NCBI RefSeq assembly: GCF_000423245.1
Contig: NZ_KE383993.1
Coordinates: 454,159 to 518,158, forward strand
Direction of reading: 5' to 3'
Length of the DNA stretch: 64,000 nt
From: Ligilactobacillus ceti DSM 22408
GTDB lineage: Bacteria; Bacillota; Bacilli; Lactobacillales; Lactobacillaceae
Shown here piece after piece: positions 1 to 8,923 of the stretch (positions within the stretch are counted from its first letter, which is position 1; each line of letters begins with the position of its first letter). The notes below the pieces were generated by a model that saw nothing but the letters and a program-made list of their open reading frames with translations, did not search any database and was not told the origin of the DNA. The position numbers were made by a program, and so were the translations under genes.

Positions 1-222
1 AAAGATTACACAACGAAAATTGATCAAAACACATATACAATTGTGAACCGTCATCGTCAACCGGCTAAACCAGTTCCAACACCAAAAGAACCAACTAAAC
101 CGGTGAAACCAGTTCTACCAAAAACCGGGATGAACACAAATGATTTAATGTCATTTATTGGTTTATTGTTCTTAATTACAGCTGGTGGCTTTATGTTGTT
201 AAAACGTGAATTAATGAACTAG
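1..222 (+). CDS. LPXTG cell-wall anchored CnaB-type surface protein, C-terminal fragment
   Basis: The reading frame is open from the first base to a TAG stop, so only the C-terminal 73 residues are in the window. They contain the last strand of a CnaB-like domain (KDYTTKIDQNTYTIVNRH), a short proline/lysine stalk (KPVPTPKEPTKPVKPV), the sortase signal LPKTG, a hydrophobic segment and a positively charged tail ending KRELMN. That is the standard arrangement for sortase A anchoring to peptidoglycan. The fragment is nearly identical in DNA to the 3' end of the next gene (1100-1345), so the two are tandem paralogues, with a shorter proline stalk here. The function of the missing N-terminal part cannot be judged. 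Confidence 0.9.
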   Translation, partial: KDYTTKIDQNTYTIVNRHRQPAKPVPTPKEPTKPVKPVLPKTGMNTNDLMSFIGLLFLITAGGFMLLKRELMN

Positions 223-230
223 TATCAATA

Positions 231-265
231 AACAAAACACCTCACATTTTGTGGGGTGTTTTGTT
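231..265 (+). terminator. Rho-independent terminator after first LPXTG gene
   Basis: Arms AAAACACCTCACA and TGTGGGGTGTTTT surround a loop of about four bases and are followed by TTGTT. The hairpin begins 8 bases after the TAG stop. A hairpin with the same arms follows the second paralogue (1354-1390). Confidence 0.8.
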
Positions 266-289
266 ATTCGAGCGGTCTGAGTAGATAGT

Positions 290-318
290 TTGACACTGGA
301 GTAAATCAATGATAAAAT
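290..318 (+). promoter_or_regulatory. Probable sigma-A promoter of the second LPXTG gene
   Basis: A perfect -35 box TTGACA (290-295) is followed after exactly 17 bases by TAAAAT (313-318). It lies 68 bases upstream of the ATG at 386, so the leader is about 60 nt. The ribosome binding site GAGGTGAG lies just before the start. Confidence 0.55.
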
Positions 319-385
319 GAATTAATATTAAAAAATATACAAAAATAAAACTATGAAGGGATTATATTTAGAGGTGAGGTTATAA

Positions 386-1345
386 ATGTTCAAAAAAACT
401 AAAACCTGGGTAATGTTAGCAAGTATGTTGGCGTCATTTGCGGTGATACCAGTTAGTAGCGTAATCCAGGCTAATCAGATCAAAGAGGCGAAAGTTACAC
501 CGCAAGTAACTCAGCCCGCACCAGCAGAGCAAAAAAGGAATGATTGTCGAGACAAATGTCCGTTGGGCAAATGCAGCTTTCAATCATCCATCATTACTAA
601 TACTAATGACAGTCAAAAAATTTCCGTTGTGATAAAATGGGATGATGATCAAAACCGTGACAAGCTACGACCAAATCAAATTAATATTCAATTATTAGCG
701 AATTGGCAAGTGGTAGGCGAGAAGTACGCATATGAAGGTAATCAATGGCAAGTTGATTTTACTAAATTACCAATTTATGAAAATGGTCAAAAGATTAAAT
801 ATACGGTTCTAGAAGATCTAGTTAATGGTTATCAAGCAACACTCGAGCAAAAAGATAATAACTTTATTATTATTAATAAGCACGAAGTGGCTTTAACAAC
901 GATTGCCGGAAAAGTTGTCTGGGATGATCAAAATGATGTCAATCATATCCGACCAACAGCTGTTAACGTGACGTTATACGCCAATGGAAAAGAAGTAACA
1001 ACGATTCCTGTCACAGCTGATTGGAAATTTACTTTCAAAGATTTACCAATGAACGAAAACGGAAAACCAATTGTCTATACAATCGGTCAAAACGTAATTA
1101 AAGATTACACAACGAAAATTGATCAAAACACATATACAATTGTGAACCGGCATCTTCAACCAACTAAACCGGTGAAACCTAAAGAACCAACTAAACCGGT
1201 GAAACCTAAAGAACCAACTAAACCGGTGAAACCAGTTTTACCAAAAACAGGGATGAACGCCAATGATTTAATGGCATTTATCGGTTGGATTTTCTTAATT
1301 ACAGCTGGTGGATTTATGTTGTTAAAACGTAAATTAACTAACTAG
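386..1345 (+). CDS. LPXTG-anchored surface protein with two CnaB-like domains
   Basis: A 319-residue cell-wall surface protein. Residues 1-29 form a Sec signal peptide (KKTK, hydrophobic core, then VSSVIQA). Two related CnaB-type beta-sandwich domains follow, at about 80-165 and 173-256. Each opens with a V(I/V)xW-DDQN-like motif, contains an RPxxxNVxLxANG-like strand, and ends in INKH or VNRH. CnaB domains in Gram-positive adhesins and pilins often carry an internal Lys-Asn isopeptide bond. Three KPVKPKEPT-like units then form a wall-spanning stalk. The sortase motif LPKTG is at 285-289, followed by a membrane segment and a KRKLTN tail. Unusual for this class is a Cys-rich patch between signal peptide and first domain (C54, C58, C63). 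An adhesin or matrix-binding role is inferred from architecture only. It has its own promoter and terminator. Confidence 0.88.
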   Translation: MFKKTKTWVMLASMLASFAVIPVSSVIQANQIKEAKVTPQVTQPAPAEQKRNDCRDKCPLGKCSFQSSIITNTNDSQKISVVIKWDDDQNRDKLRPNQINIQLLANWQVVGEKYAYEGNQWQVDFTKLPIYENGQKIKYTVLEDLVNGYQATLEQKDNNFIIINKHEVALTTIAGKVVWDDQNDVNHIRPTAVNVTLYANGKEVTTIPVTADWKFTFKDLPMNENGKPIVYTIGQNVIKDYTTKIDQNTYTIVNRHLQPTKPVKPKEPTKPVKPKEPTKPVKPVLPKTGMNANDLMAFIGWIFLITAGGFMLLKRKLTN

Positions 1346-1353
1346 AAGCGAAC

Positions 1354-1390
1354 TAAAACACCTCACAAAATGTGGGGTGTTTTTTTGTGT
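1354..1390 (+). terminator. Rho-independent terminator after second LPXTG gene
   Basis: Arms AAAACACCTCACA and TGTGGGGTGTTTT with a short A-rich loop, followed by a run of T. It is a near copy of the 231-265 hairpin, which supports duplication of the whole gene plus its terminator. Confidence 0.85.
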
Positions 1391-1458
1391 TTTAGGAGTA
1401 AGCATATCGATTGACTCTGGTTTTGAGAGTAATATATTAAAGGTGAAGGGATATATTA

Positions 1459-4400
1459 ATGGAGGGGATTCGATTGAAAAATAAGAATCATGTTAAATCG
1501 CGGTATATTGCACAAGCGGTTGTCTGGTTAATTTTATTAATTGTCGCCATTGTGGCCTTACCGAATATTAATCAGTTAGTTCGGGAAAAAGGGCAAATCA
1601 CAGTTCCAAAATCGGCAACGAGTCAAGTTGCGGATGTTATCCAAAATCATTGGGGACGTCATGAAGATAATACGCGCCAAGTTGTAGTCGTGTTTAATAA
1701 TGGTGAACAACCACTCACGACCAAACAACAAGCAAAGATTGATCAGACGATTAGTTCTTTACAAAAGCATTCCAAGCGTTATCACATTAAGTCCATGACG
1801 GCTCCGAACGAAAATAAATATACAAAAAAACAGTTAATCTCACATGATAAAACAACGCAAATCTTAGAATTAAACGTTGATAAAGATCAAGCCGTTGGTG
1901 AGATGACGCAAACAATTACCCAAGCTGCTAAAACGCCCGGTGTGAAAACTTACGTCACGGGGGCGGATATTTTAGATGATGACTTTATTAATGAAACACA
2001 AAAAGGCATTAAAAAGACGGAATTCATCACAATTGTCTTTATTTTTATTGTGTTGATGATTGTCTTTCATTCGGTGATTACACCAATTATTTCTTTATTA
2101 TCAGTTGGTGTGTCGATGTTAATTTCTTTAAGTGTTGTGATGAATTTAGCGAGTCACTTTAACTTTCCTTTATCCAATTTCACCCAAGTTTTTATGGTTG
2201 TGGTGTTGTTTGGGATTGGGACGGATTATAATATTTTACTATTTGATCGCTTTAAAGGTGAACTCAGTGATGGCTTAAGTCCGATTGAAGCGACACATTC
2301 AGCGCTCAAGAGTGCCGGGAAAACTATTTTATTTAGTGGTTCCTCGGTTTTAATCGGGTTCTCGACCTTAGGTTTAGCCCGCTTTAGTTTGTATCGTTCC
2401 GCAGTTGGTGTGGCAGTCGCCGTGGCCATCTTGTTATTAGCGTTATTAACTTTAAATCCATTCTTTATGGCGATTTTAGGGAAGTATGTTTTCTGGCCTA
2501 GCAAAAAATTTGACGGTGACGCCAAAAATAAAATGTGGCACGGTATTTCCAAAGCCATGGTGAAACGACCATTTATCGGTTTAGGGATCGCTGTGTTATG
2601 TGCTATTCCTTTATTATTAGCTGGTAAAAATGCTTTGAACTATAATACTTTAGTTGAACTACATGATAATATTCCGGCTAAAGAAGGTTTCAAAGTCGTT
2701 CAAAAACATTTCTCGAAAGGGACAGCTGAACCAACTACAATTTATATTAAGAGTGACCATCCGTTAAATAATGAAGCTGCCTTAAAAGATATTGATCAAG
2801 TTGCGAATAAAATCAAAGCAGTTTCCGGCGTAAAAACAGTTGCTACAGTTACGCAACCGGGTGGGAAAAAGATCAAAGAATTGTATGTCAATGATCAATT
2901 AAAAACAGTCACTCAAGGAACTAAAGAAGCCCGCCAAGGTTTAAGTCAAATTAGTAATGGTTTAAATCAAGCGCGGCAAAAATTACAAAACGCCAACCTT
3001 GCAGCCGGAATTGCGGGCGTTAATGAACTTTATCACGGCAGTCAAGAACTCCAAAATGGTGCGCAACGATTGGCAAATGGTAGTTCCCAATTCCAACACG
3101 GTCTGATTAAATATGCGAATGGCGTTTATTCAGTCCAACAAGGGCTCAATCAGCTCGCCGAGGGAACAGAACCACTTCAAGCGGGCGTTAAACAGCTCAC
3201 GAATGGCGCTACACTATTAAATAATGGTTTAATGACGCTTAACACGAAAACAACCGCTTTAGTGAATGGTGTTGGTCAATTAACAACTGGTAGTCAACAA
3301 TTAGCGCAAGGAACGACGGAATTTTATGATAAATTAAACGCCGTGGCACATAATCCGCAAGTTGTCATCATGAACAATCTCTTTAATGATTTGAAAACAG
3401 GGGCCGCCGATTTAGCACAAGGTTTACAAATGATGCAAAGTAAACTCACTCCAGCGCAAATTCAAACCCTCGATCAACAAATTAGTGAGTTGGTTAAGGC
3501 TTTAAATCAATTACAAGCTGTGGCAACACCGGATATTTCTAAGTTGCAACAAATGACAACTGATTTAGCGCAAAATAATACGAAAGTTCAACAAGATGCC
3601 ACCAAATTGAAGAACTCTTTAACTCAATTACAAAACACAACAACAGGTATCTTGAATAACCAACAACCAGTTCTTTCGGATGCAGAAATTACCCAAATTA
3701 TTCAACAAATTAATCAAAAGAGTGGGCAAACATTAACCCCACAACAAGCTCAAGCTGTGACGGCCACATTAAAACAAGTTTCCCAACAAATTGGTCAAAA
3801 ACAAAAAACAGCTTTACAAGGTTTGATTAGTGGAATTAAGACGGTTAACCCACAAACAACGACTTTACAAAATGATTTACAAACATTAAACGGAACGGGC
3901 AATGACTTACAACAACAGCTCCAACAACTAAAAGTCGTTACGGATCAACTTACCAAATTGAAAGTCTTATCTTCGAAATTTAAGACGGTTCAAGCTCTAA
4001 CTGAATTAAATGCGGCTTTACAAGAATTTCATCTTTTAATTCAAAAATTAGCGCCCGGTGCGGATCAAATCGTGAACGGTTTAAATCAATTTAGCCAAAC
4101 AATTGGTAAAGTTCAACAACTGATGCAAGCAACATTAAACGGTTCCCAACAAATTAATCAAGGGGCCGTGCAATTAAAGAATGGTTTAGCTGAATTGAAC
4201 GCACAAATGCCAGTCATGAAAAATGGTATCGCTAAATTAAGTCATGGTTCAACTGAATTGAAGAATGGCTTAGTCACGATGCAAGGCAAGATTCCTGTCT
4301 TAGTTAATGCGATTACAGCACTTAACCAAGGAACAAATGAATTAGCTGCGAATAATCCAAAACTCCTCGCTGGCGCTAGTCAAATGGCCACAGGAGCACA

Positions 4401-5382
4401 ATTACTCGCACAAAATCAAGGTCGCCTCACAAATGGTTTAGGCCAAATGGCTACCAAAATTAAGAGCTTAGTTGGGCAAATGGCCGCCTTAGAATCTGGT
4501 TTAGCCGCAGCGAGCGATGGAGCGCAACGAATCAATAACGGAATGGGACAAGCTAATGATTACCTCACTGGTTTGATGAATTCCGCTGCAGCCGACACAT
4601 ATTATGTACCACAAAACATTTTAAACGGTGCAGAATACGGACAAGCCTTGTCAGCCTTCCTTTCAGAAGATAATCACGCTGTGAAGTTAGTTGTGATTTT
4701 AGATGAAAATCCAGAATCATTGAAAGCAATGCATTCCGTTGAAAAGATTCAAAGTTTAGTTAAAAAATCAATTAAAGGAACATCCTTAGCTGGTGCGACA
4801 GTCGCAACTGGTGGGCAAACATCTTATATTAATGATATTCGCCAATTAGCTTCGAAAGACTTCATTCGCACAGCAGCGATTATGTTAATCGGGATTTCCT
4901 TAGCGTTAATGTTTATTACGCGTTCCATCTTACAACCAGTTTATATTTTAGGAACGTTGATTTTAGCTTATATTATGGCGCTAGATTTAACGGCGATTAT
5001 CAGTAAAATAGTCTTACATCAAGATATGTTAACGTGGAATACACCATTCTTTGGTTTTATTATGTTAATCTCACTTGGTGTTGACTATAGTATTTTCTTG
5101 ATGAATAAGTACCAAAACACCGCCACCTTAGTACCTGATCCAAAAGAACGTATTATCCAAGCTGCCGCCGAAATTGGAGCCGTAGTAGTCTCGGCCGCCT
5201 TTATTTTAAGTGGGACATTCGCAGCTTTAATGCCTTCCGGTGTTTTGACTTTAATTCAAGTCGCAACGGTTGTAATTGTTGGTTTAATGTTATTAATCTT
5301 CTTAATTCCAACGATGATTCCAAGTTTGATGAGTTTAACGTATGCCGTCAAACAAAAACAATCTAAAAAGAAATCAGAATAA
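1459..5382 (+). CDS. MMPL-family (RND superfamily) membrane transporter with long XXXLXXG repeat insert
   Basis: A 1307-residue integral membrane protein of the MMPL/YdgH type, which exports lipids or toxic hydrophobic compounds in other Gram-positives. One membrane segment lies near residue 20. A bundle of segments at about 185-345 contains GIGTDYNILLFDRF, and a matching bundle near the C-terminus (about 1135-1295) contains SLGVDYSIFLMNKY; these Asp-Tyr motifs are the proton-relay segments typical of MMPL proteins. Between the halves lie about 560 residues (480-1040) rich in NGLxQLxxG heptads, the pattern also seen in YhgE/Pip-type proteins. The extracytoplasmic insert is much larger than in YdgH of Bacillus. 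The start is ambiguous: ATG at 1459 is preceded by AGGTGA, while TTG at 1474 has GGAGGGG six bases upstream. Substrate unknown; likely transcribed alone. Confidence 0.85.
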   Translation: MEGIRLKNKNHVKSRYIAQAVVWLILLIVAIVALPNINQLVREKGQITVPKSATSQVADVIQNHWGRHEDNTRQVVVVFNNGEQPLTTKQQAKIDQTISSLQKHSKRYHIKSMTAPNENKYTKKQLISHDKTTQILELNVDKDQAVGEMTQTITQAAKTPGVKTYVTGADILDDDFINETQKGIKKTEFITIVFIFIVLMIVFHSVITPIISLLSVGVSMLISLSVVMNLASHFNFPLSNFTQVFMVVVLFGIGTDYNILLFDRFKGELSDGLSPIEATHSALKSAGKTILFSGSSVLIGFSTLGLARFSLYRSAVGVAVAVAILLLALLTLNPFFMAILGKYVFWPSKKFDGDAKNKMWHGISKAMVKRPFIGLGIAVLCAIPLLLAGKNALNYNTLVELHDNIPAKEGFKVVQKHFSKGTAEPTTIYIKSDHPLNNEAALKDIDQVANKIKAVSGVKTVATVTQPGGKKIKELYVNDQLKTVTQGTKEARQGLSQISNGLNQARQKLQNANLAAGIAGVNELYHGSQELQNGAQRLANGSSQFQHGLIKYANGVYSVQQGLNQLAEGTEPLQAGVKQLTNGATLLNNGLMTLNTKTTALVNGVGQLTTGSQQLAQGTTEFYDKLNAVAHNPQVVIMNNLFNDLKTGAADLAQGLQMMQSKLTPAQIQTLDQQISELVKALNQLQAVATPDISKLQQMTTDLAQNNTKVQQDATKLKNSLTQLQNTTTGILNNQQPVLSDAEITQIIQQINQKSGQTLTPQQAQAVTATLKQVSQQIGQKQKTALQGLISGIKTVNPQTTTLQNDLQTLNGTGNDLQQQLQQLKVVTDQLTKLKVLSSKFKTVQALTELNAALQEFHLLIQKLAPGADQIVNGLNQFSQTIGKVQQLMQATLNGSQQINQGAVQLKNGLAELNAQMPVMKNGIAKLSHGSTELKNGLVTMQGKIPVLVNAITALNQGTNELAANNPKLLAGASQMATGAQLLAQNQGRLTNGLGQMATKIKSLVGQMAALESGLAAASDGAQRINNGMGQANDYLTGLMNSAAADTYYVPQNILNGAEYGQALSAFLSEDNHAVKLVVILDENPESLKAMHSVEKIQSLVKKSIKGTSLAGATVATGGQTSYINDIRQLASKDFIRTAAIMLIGISLALMFITRSILQPVYILGTLILAYIMALDLTAIISKIVLHQDMLTWNTPFFGFIMLISLGVDYSIFLMNKYQNTATLVPDPKERIIQAAAEIGAVVVSAAFILSGTFAALMPSGVLTLIQVATVVIVGLMLLIFLIPTMIPSLMSLTYAVKQKQSKKKSE
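2900..4560 (+). repeat. XXXLXXG heptad repeat region inside the MMPL gene
   Basis: The translated segment repeats variants of xNGLxQLxxG dozens of times (for example LSQISNGLNQ, ANGSSQFQHGL, LKNGLAELN). The periodicity is at protein level, and the DNA copies have diverged, so this is not a recent satellite expansion. A long helical or coiled extracytoplasmic stalk is expected. Confidence 0.7.
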
Positions 5383-5387
5383 CTAAA

Positions 5388-5424
5388 AATCCCCCCTGGA
5401 CGCAAGCAGCTAGTCGAGGGGGGA
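5388..5424 (+). terminator. G/C-rich hairpin after the MMPL gene, possible terminator
   Basis: The arms AATCCCCCCTGGAC and GTCGAGGGGGGATT pair with one mismatch, 6 bases after the MMPL stop. There is no clear T-run behind the stem, so termination here is plausible but not certain. Confidence 0.5.
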
Positions 5425-5526
5425 TTATGTTATGATAAAGGTATCTTAATAATCAGGAGAAAGAATTATAAATAAACAGATCGCATAACTGGATATTTTA
5501 ATTCATTAAAAAAGACAAAACATAAA

Positions 5527-6458
5527 ATGAAAAAACTAAAAACGCACAACATCCAAAAAATATTAATCATCTTGGTCGTCATGTTGCTGTCGGGGTGTTC
5601 CATCACAAATCAACGCTTGAATATGTTAAACGAAACGTCCCAAACAGAAAGAGACTCAAGCAACCAGATTGAAAAAACGGTTATTAAAGCTTTAGACACA
5701 AAAGATCGGAACTTGATTAAAAGTTTATTTTCCAAGCGTGCTTTAAAATATGCGGCTGATATCGATGAAGGAATCGATTATATGTTTCAAATCTATGAAG
5801 GACAGTTCAAGAAAAAATATCTGATAACTATGCCTCGGATATGGAGCTGGATGCCGGTAAGAAAAGCTTAGATTACAGTGCCTGGTATGAATTCGCTACA
5901 ACTAAAGGGAATTATCGCTTAGATTGGGCCACTTATGTCGTGAATGATTTTGAACCAGATAAGACCGGGTTGAAATTTTTAAGATTAAGAAAACAATCCC
6001 AACCAGGATCGGACTATTTTGGAATCTTAGGTGTCGCTTATCCTAAAAGAATGCATATTAATCAAACACTTGCTAAGATAGCTGATGCTTTTGAGGGGGA
6101 TACTTTACAACCTCAAGCAATCTTAGACGTCTTATCAACTCGCACGCTCCAAAATCCAACAACAGCGCAAAATGTACAAAGAATTGTCAAAAAATTAGAC
6201 ATTAGTTCTTATGACGATTTCTGGGTGGAAAATATGGACGTGAATGGTCATCAAAAACAAAATGTCTATGCATATATCAAAAAACATATCAAAGGGACAG
6301 ATAAGTATAAATTGTATATTTTATATTTTAATTATGATCCGGTCGCTCTCGATAAAATCTCCGTGATGAAATTAACGCAAATCAATCATTTGAAACATAA
6401 AGACAAGTATCAATTAGGTGATGCAATTACGACACCGGGAGTGTATTTATCTGAATAA
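5527..6458 (+). pseudogene. Lipoprotein, DUF5104-like, interrupted by a -1 frameshift
   Basis: The first frame (5527-5871) encodes a lipoprotein signal peptide with lipobox LLSGC, then a helical segment containing a DEGIDYMFQIYEG motif, and stops after 114 residues. The continuation lies in the -1 frame (open to 6458) and gives the expected C-terminal half (SAWYEFATTKGNYRLDW, GLKFLRLRKQ), as in DUF5104-type lipoproteins. The two frames join at an A-run in 5810-5820 (AAG followed by six A): one extra A would restore a single ORF of about 309 residues. This could be a true disabling mutation, a sequencing error in the homopolymer, or slippage on the A-run. The start is the only ATG after an in-frame stop; its ribosome binding site is poor. 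Function of the family is unknown. Confidence 0.7.
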
Positions 6459-6470
6459 ACCGCATAATAA

Positions 6471-6516
6471 AACCCTTGCTTGAGCAGCACACGCTCTCAG
6501 GCAAGGGTTATTTTAA
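6471..6516. terminator. Bidirectional terminator between lipoprotein and ThrE genes
   Basis: Arms AACCCTTGC and GCAAGGGTT, extended inward by TTGAGC/GCTCTCA, are flanked by T-rich sequence on the plus side and A-rich sequence on the other. It serves the convergent genes ending at 6458 and 6522. Confidence 0.85.
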
Positions 6517-6521
6517 TATTA

Positions 6522-7871
6522 TTAATTACGACTGCGCCAACGAGGATCTGTTAAAACACGGGCGACAGTTAAGCCTAAAGGTAAGCTAATCGCTAAAATA
6601 ATTGCTTTCGAAATCCATAAAGCAGCTGGGGCAACGGCGACATTACCTAAATAATAAAAGGCTTTATACATATCTAAACCGGGCACCATAATCACTAAGG
6701 AAGGAACAGTAAGGGAAATGCGTGGGAAACCCGTTTGTTTAAAGAATAAAACAGCTAGTAAACCGGCTGTCATCGCACCAATAAAAGTTGCAGGGGCAGG
6801 AAACATTCCCTGACCAATTAAAGCTAAACGTAAAGCATTCGCTAAAGTCCCAATGATGCCGGCACTGGCAGCCATTTTAACGGTACTGTTGAACATAATC
6901 GAAAAGCCAAAAACGCCAAAAAAGCCAAAGAATAAACGTAAAGCTAATAATAACCAAGTGTTTAGATGCATTGGTGTAAAGTCACGGGGGGCTAGATGTA
7001 AGACGCTGGCAACCATCCAACCAATAATCGTAGCGACAATAATAACAATCAAAGCATGAAAGAAACGTTCAATCCCGGAACGCATATCTTGTTTTGCTAA
7101 ATCCAAGCCACTCGTAATCAAAGGAAAGCCCGGAATCACGAATAACATGGCGCCGATATAACCGGTAATGTGACCGGCGCTCAAATGTAATAAAGGCATC
7201 GAGATCATCACGCAAATCCGATAAATCGTACAAGCCACCGTCACGGAAATGGCGATAGCGACGAGGGGCATTAATTTCTTCGCTAATAATTTAGCCCGGG
7301 TAAAACTCCCGGCACCGGCACCCAAGAAGGCGAATAGCATCGCAATCGGATGACCGCCTAATAAAAAGACGAAAGAAGCACACGCAAAACCAGCCGCTAA
7401 ACCAATTTGCCACGGACGATAAAGAATCGGTGTTTTTTCGATGTTTTCAATTTCGGAACTAATTTGGTGGAGCGTTTTGTTGACGGATGAGAACTCGAAA
7501 TTCGCAATATATTCTTCTAATAAGCTTAATTTAGCTGTGTTCACGCCACTAGTGGGGATCGTGAGACTCGTTGAGTGGGATTCACCCGAATTCGCATCAA
7601 AACAAGTATAGTTAATATTCACTAAACCGATATCAGCATCACAACTAATGCCTAATGCGGCCGAAATAATATTCATCGCTTCCCGAATGCGCCAAGCACC
7701 CGTCCCACAACTTAACATCCCCATGCCAATTTGGCCGACGATTAAAGCTTTGTCTTTTAAATCAGCTTGCTTAATCGTACAGTTGGGATTTTGACACATT
7801 TTGTCCCAGGGAATCGGGGTATGATGACACATCTTACTGTCGGTGCGCTCAATTTGTGTTCGATTTTCCAT
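6522..7871 (-). CDS. Threonine/serine exporter family protein (fused ThrE and ThrE_2 domains)
   Basis: A 449-residue membrane protein. Residues about 45-230 form the ThrE (DUF1212) domain, recognisable from the soluble N-terminal part with GMGMLSCGTGAWRIREAM and then the first membrane bundle (GLAAGFACASFVFLLGG). The second bundle, about 290-440, corresponds to the ThrE_2 (DUF3815) domain. The single-chain form of about 450 residues matches Corynebacterium ThrE, which exports threonine and serine; many Firmicutes split it in two. The N-terminus has an unusual Cys/His cluster (MCHHTP, MCQNPNC) that could bind metal. An AGGAG ribosome binding site precedes the ATG. It is transcribed alone, divergent from the hydrolase at 8013. 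Substrate is inferred from family. Confidence 0.85.
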   Translation of the reverse strand: MENRTQIERTDSKMCHHTPIPWDKMCQNPNCTIKQADLKDKALIVGQIGMGMLSCGTGAWRIREAMNIISAALGISCDADIGLVNINYTCFDANSGESHSTSLTIPTSGVNTAKLSLLEEYIANFEFSSVNKTLHQISSEIENIEKTPILYRPWQIGLAAGFACASFVFLLGGHPIAMLFAFLGAGAGSFTRAKLLAKKLMPLVAIAISVTVACTIYRICVMISMPLLHLSAGHITGYIGAMLFVIPGFPLITSGLDLAKQDMRSGIERFFHALIVIIVATIIGWMVASVLHLAPRDFTPMHLNTWLLLALRLFFGFFGVFGFSIMFNSTVKMAASAGIIGTLANALRLALIGQGMFPAPATFIGAMTAGLLAVLFFKQTGFPRISLTVPSLVIMVPGLDMYKAFYYLGNVAVAPAALWISKAIILAISLPLGLTVARVLTDPRWRSRN

Positions 7872-8012
7872 AATAATCTCCTACTATTTTTAATCTATTA
7901 GTATAATTATAAAACTTATTGTCCGTTTAATCATCTAATGTGACTATTAGTTTTCTTTTTTAAATGAAAAATTATATAATAAAATTATCAAGATAAGAAA
8001 GGTTCTGATTAG

Positions 8013-8648
8013 ATGGCGACTATCTTGTTACATGGATTAGGACAAACGGCGGCGAGTTGGAAACAAACACTGCAACATATCACACAAGAAGATGTTGTTT
8101 GTCTAGAGTTAAAAGACTTGATTCAAGATCAAACATTGAACTATCAGAATTTGTATCAAAGTTTTGAAGATTATTGTCAAACATATGATGAACCATTAAA
8201 TTTGTGCGGCTTATCATTGGGTGGGATTTTAGCTTTAAATTATGCGCTAAACCATCCAACGAAAACCCAGTCACTCATCTTGATTGGAATTCAATATAAA
8301 ACACCACAAAAATTAATTAAATTACAAAATAAAATTATGAAATTTTTACCGGAGCGTGTTTTTGGATCGGCTAGTTTTAGTAAAAAAGAGTTCTTAAGCT
8401 TGAGCCAAAGTATGCTGGAGATAGATTTCACGCAAGATTTAACTACAATTACATGTCCGACTTTAGTTATTTGTGGTGAAAAAGATCACTGGAATAAAAA
8501 AGCAGCCATTACCTTGAATGATCAACTCGTACACGCGAAATTAAATATTATGCCCAATGCCGGCCATGAAATCAATCGTGATAATCCAAGTGAGCTCGGC
8601 CAGGTGATGCAAGAATTTTTAGCGAAAAATAATTTATCAAAGAGATAA
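8013..8648 (+). CDS. Alpha/beta hydrolase
   Basis: A 211-residue soluble enzyme of the alpha/beta-hydrolase fold. It shows the oxyanion motif LLHGLGQT near the N-terminus, the nucleophile elbow GLSLGG (about residues 69-74, Ser nucleophile), an acid in GEKDHW and the catalytic His in NAGHEINRDNP. The fold includes esterases, lipases and acylglycerol hydrolases; the small size and absence of a signal peptide suggest a cytoplasmic esterase, but the substrate cannot be read from the sequence. TATAAT-like bases precede it and AGAAAGG serves as ribosome binding site. The two small membrane protein genes that follow may be co-transcribed, since no clear terminator separates them. Confidence 0.85.
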   Translation: MATILLHGLGQTAASWKQTLQHITQEDVVCLELKDLIQDQTLNYQNLYQSFEDYCQTYDEPLNLCGLSLGGILALNYALNHPTKTQSLILIGIQYKTPQKLIKLQNKIMKFLPERVFGSASFSKKEFLSLSQSMLEIDFTQDLTTITCPTLVICGEKDHWNKKAAITLNDQLVHAKLNIMPNAGHEINRDNPSELGQVMQEFLAKNNLSKR

Positions 8649-8698
8649 AGAGTTAGATAGCAAGATTTATAAAAACAAAAAGAAGTGAGGTTATTTAG

Positions 8699-8872
8699 AT
8701 GAATAAGTATGTCATGATTTTTTTGTTGCTAGTATCAATTTATTTAATGATCAAACAATATACAGAATATAAAAACACTCAAAAAATTAATTATTTTGTA
8801 TTAATTTGTACATTGATTTGTTTTATATGTGCTGTCGCATATATCGTGTTAATGTGGATGGGACTGGCATAA
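8699..8872 (+). CDS. Small two-pass membrane protein, 57 aa
   Basis: ATG at 8699 follows AAGTGAGG by 9 bases, and the frame runs 57 codons to TAA. The product begins MNKYVMIFLLLVSIYLMIKQ, has a short polar loop (YTEYKNTQKI) and a second hydrophobic helix (VLICTLICFICAVAYIVLMW). The ribosome binding site and hydrophobic pattern argue for a real gene. No family is recognised. It sits 50 bases after the hydrolase and 51 before another small membrane protein gene. Confidence 0.6.
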   Translation: MNKYVMIFLLLVSIYLMIKQYTEYKNTQKINYFVLICTLICFICAVAYIVLMWMGLA

Positions 8873-8923
8873 TTCACCTCTGTAGAGATTGGTAATATAA
8901 AAAGAAAGCATAGGAATTGGTAG

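Noticed and set aside
2226-2558. Minus-strand 110-codon frame inside the MMPL gene
   Set aside because: Shadow of the membrane-helix coding sequence; no start signals.
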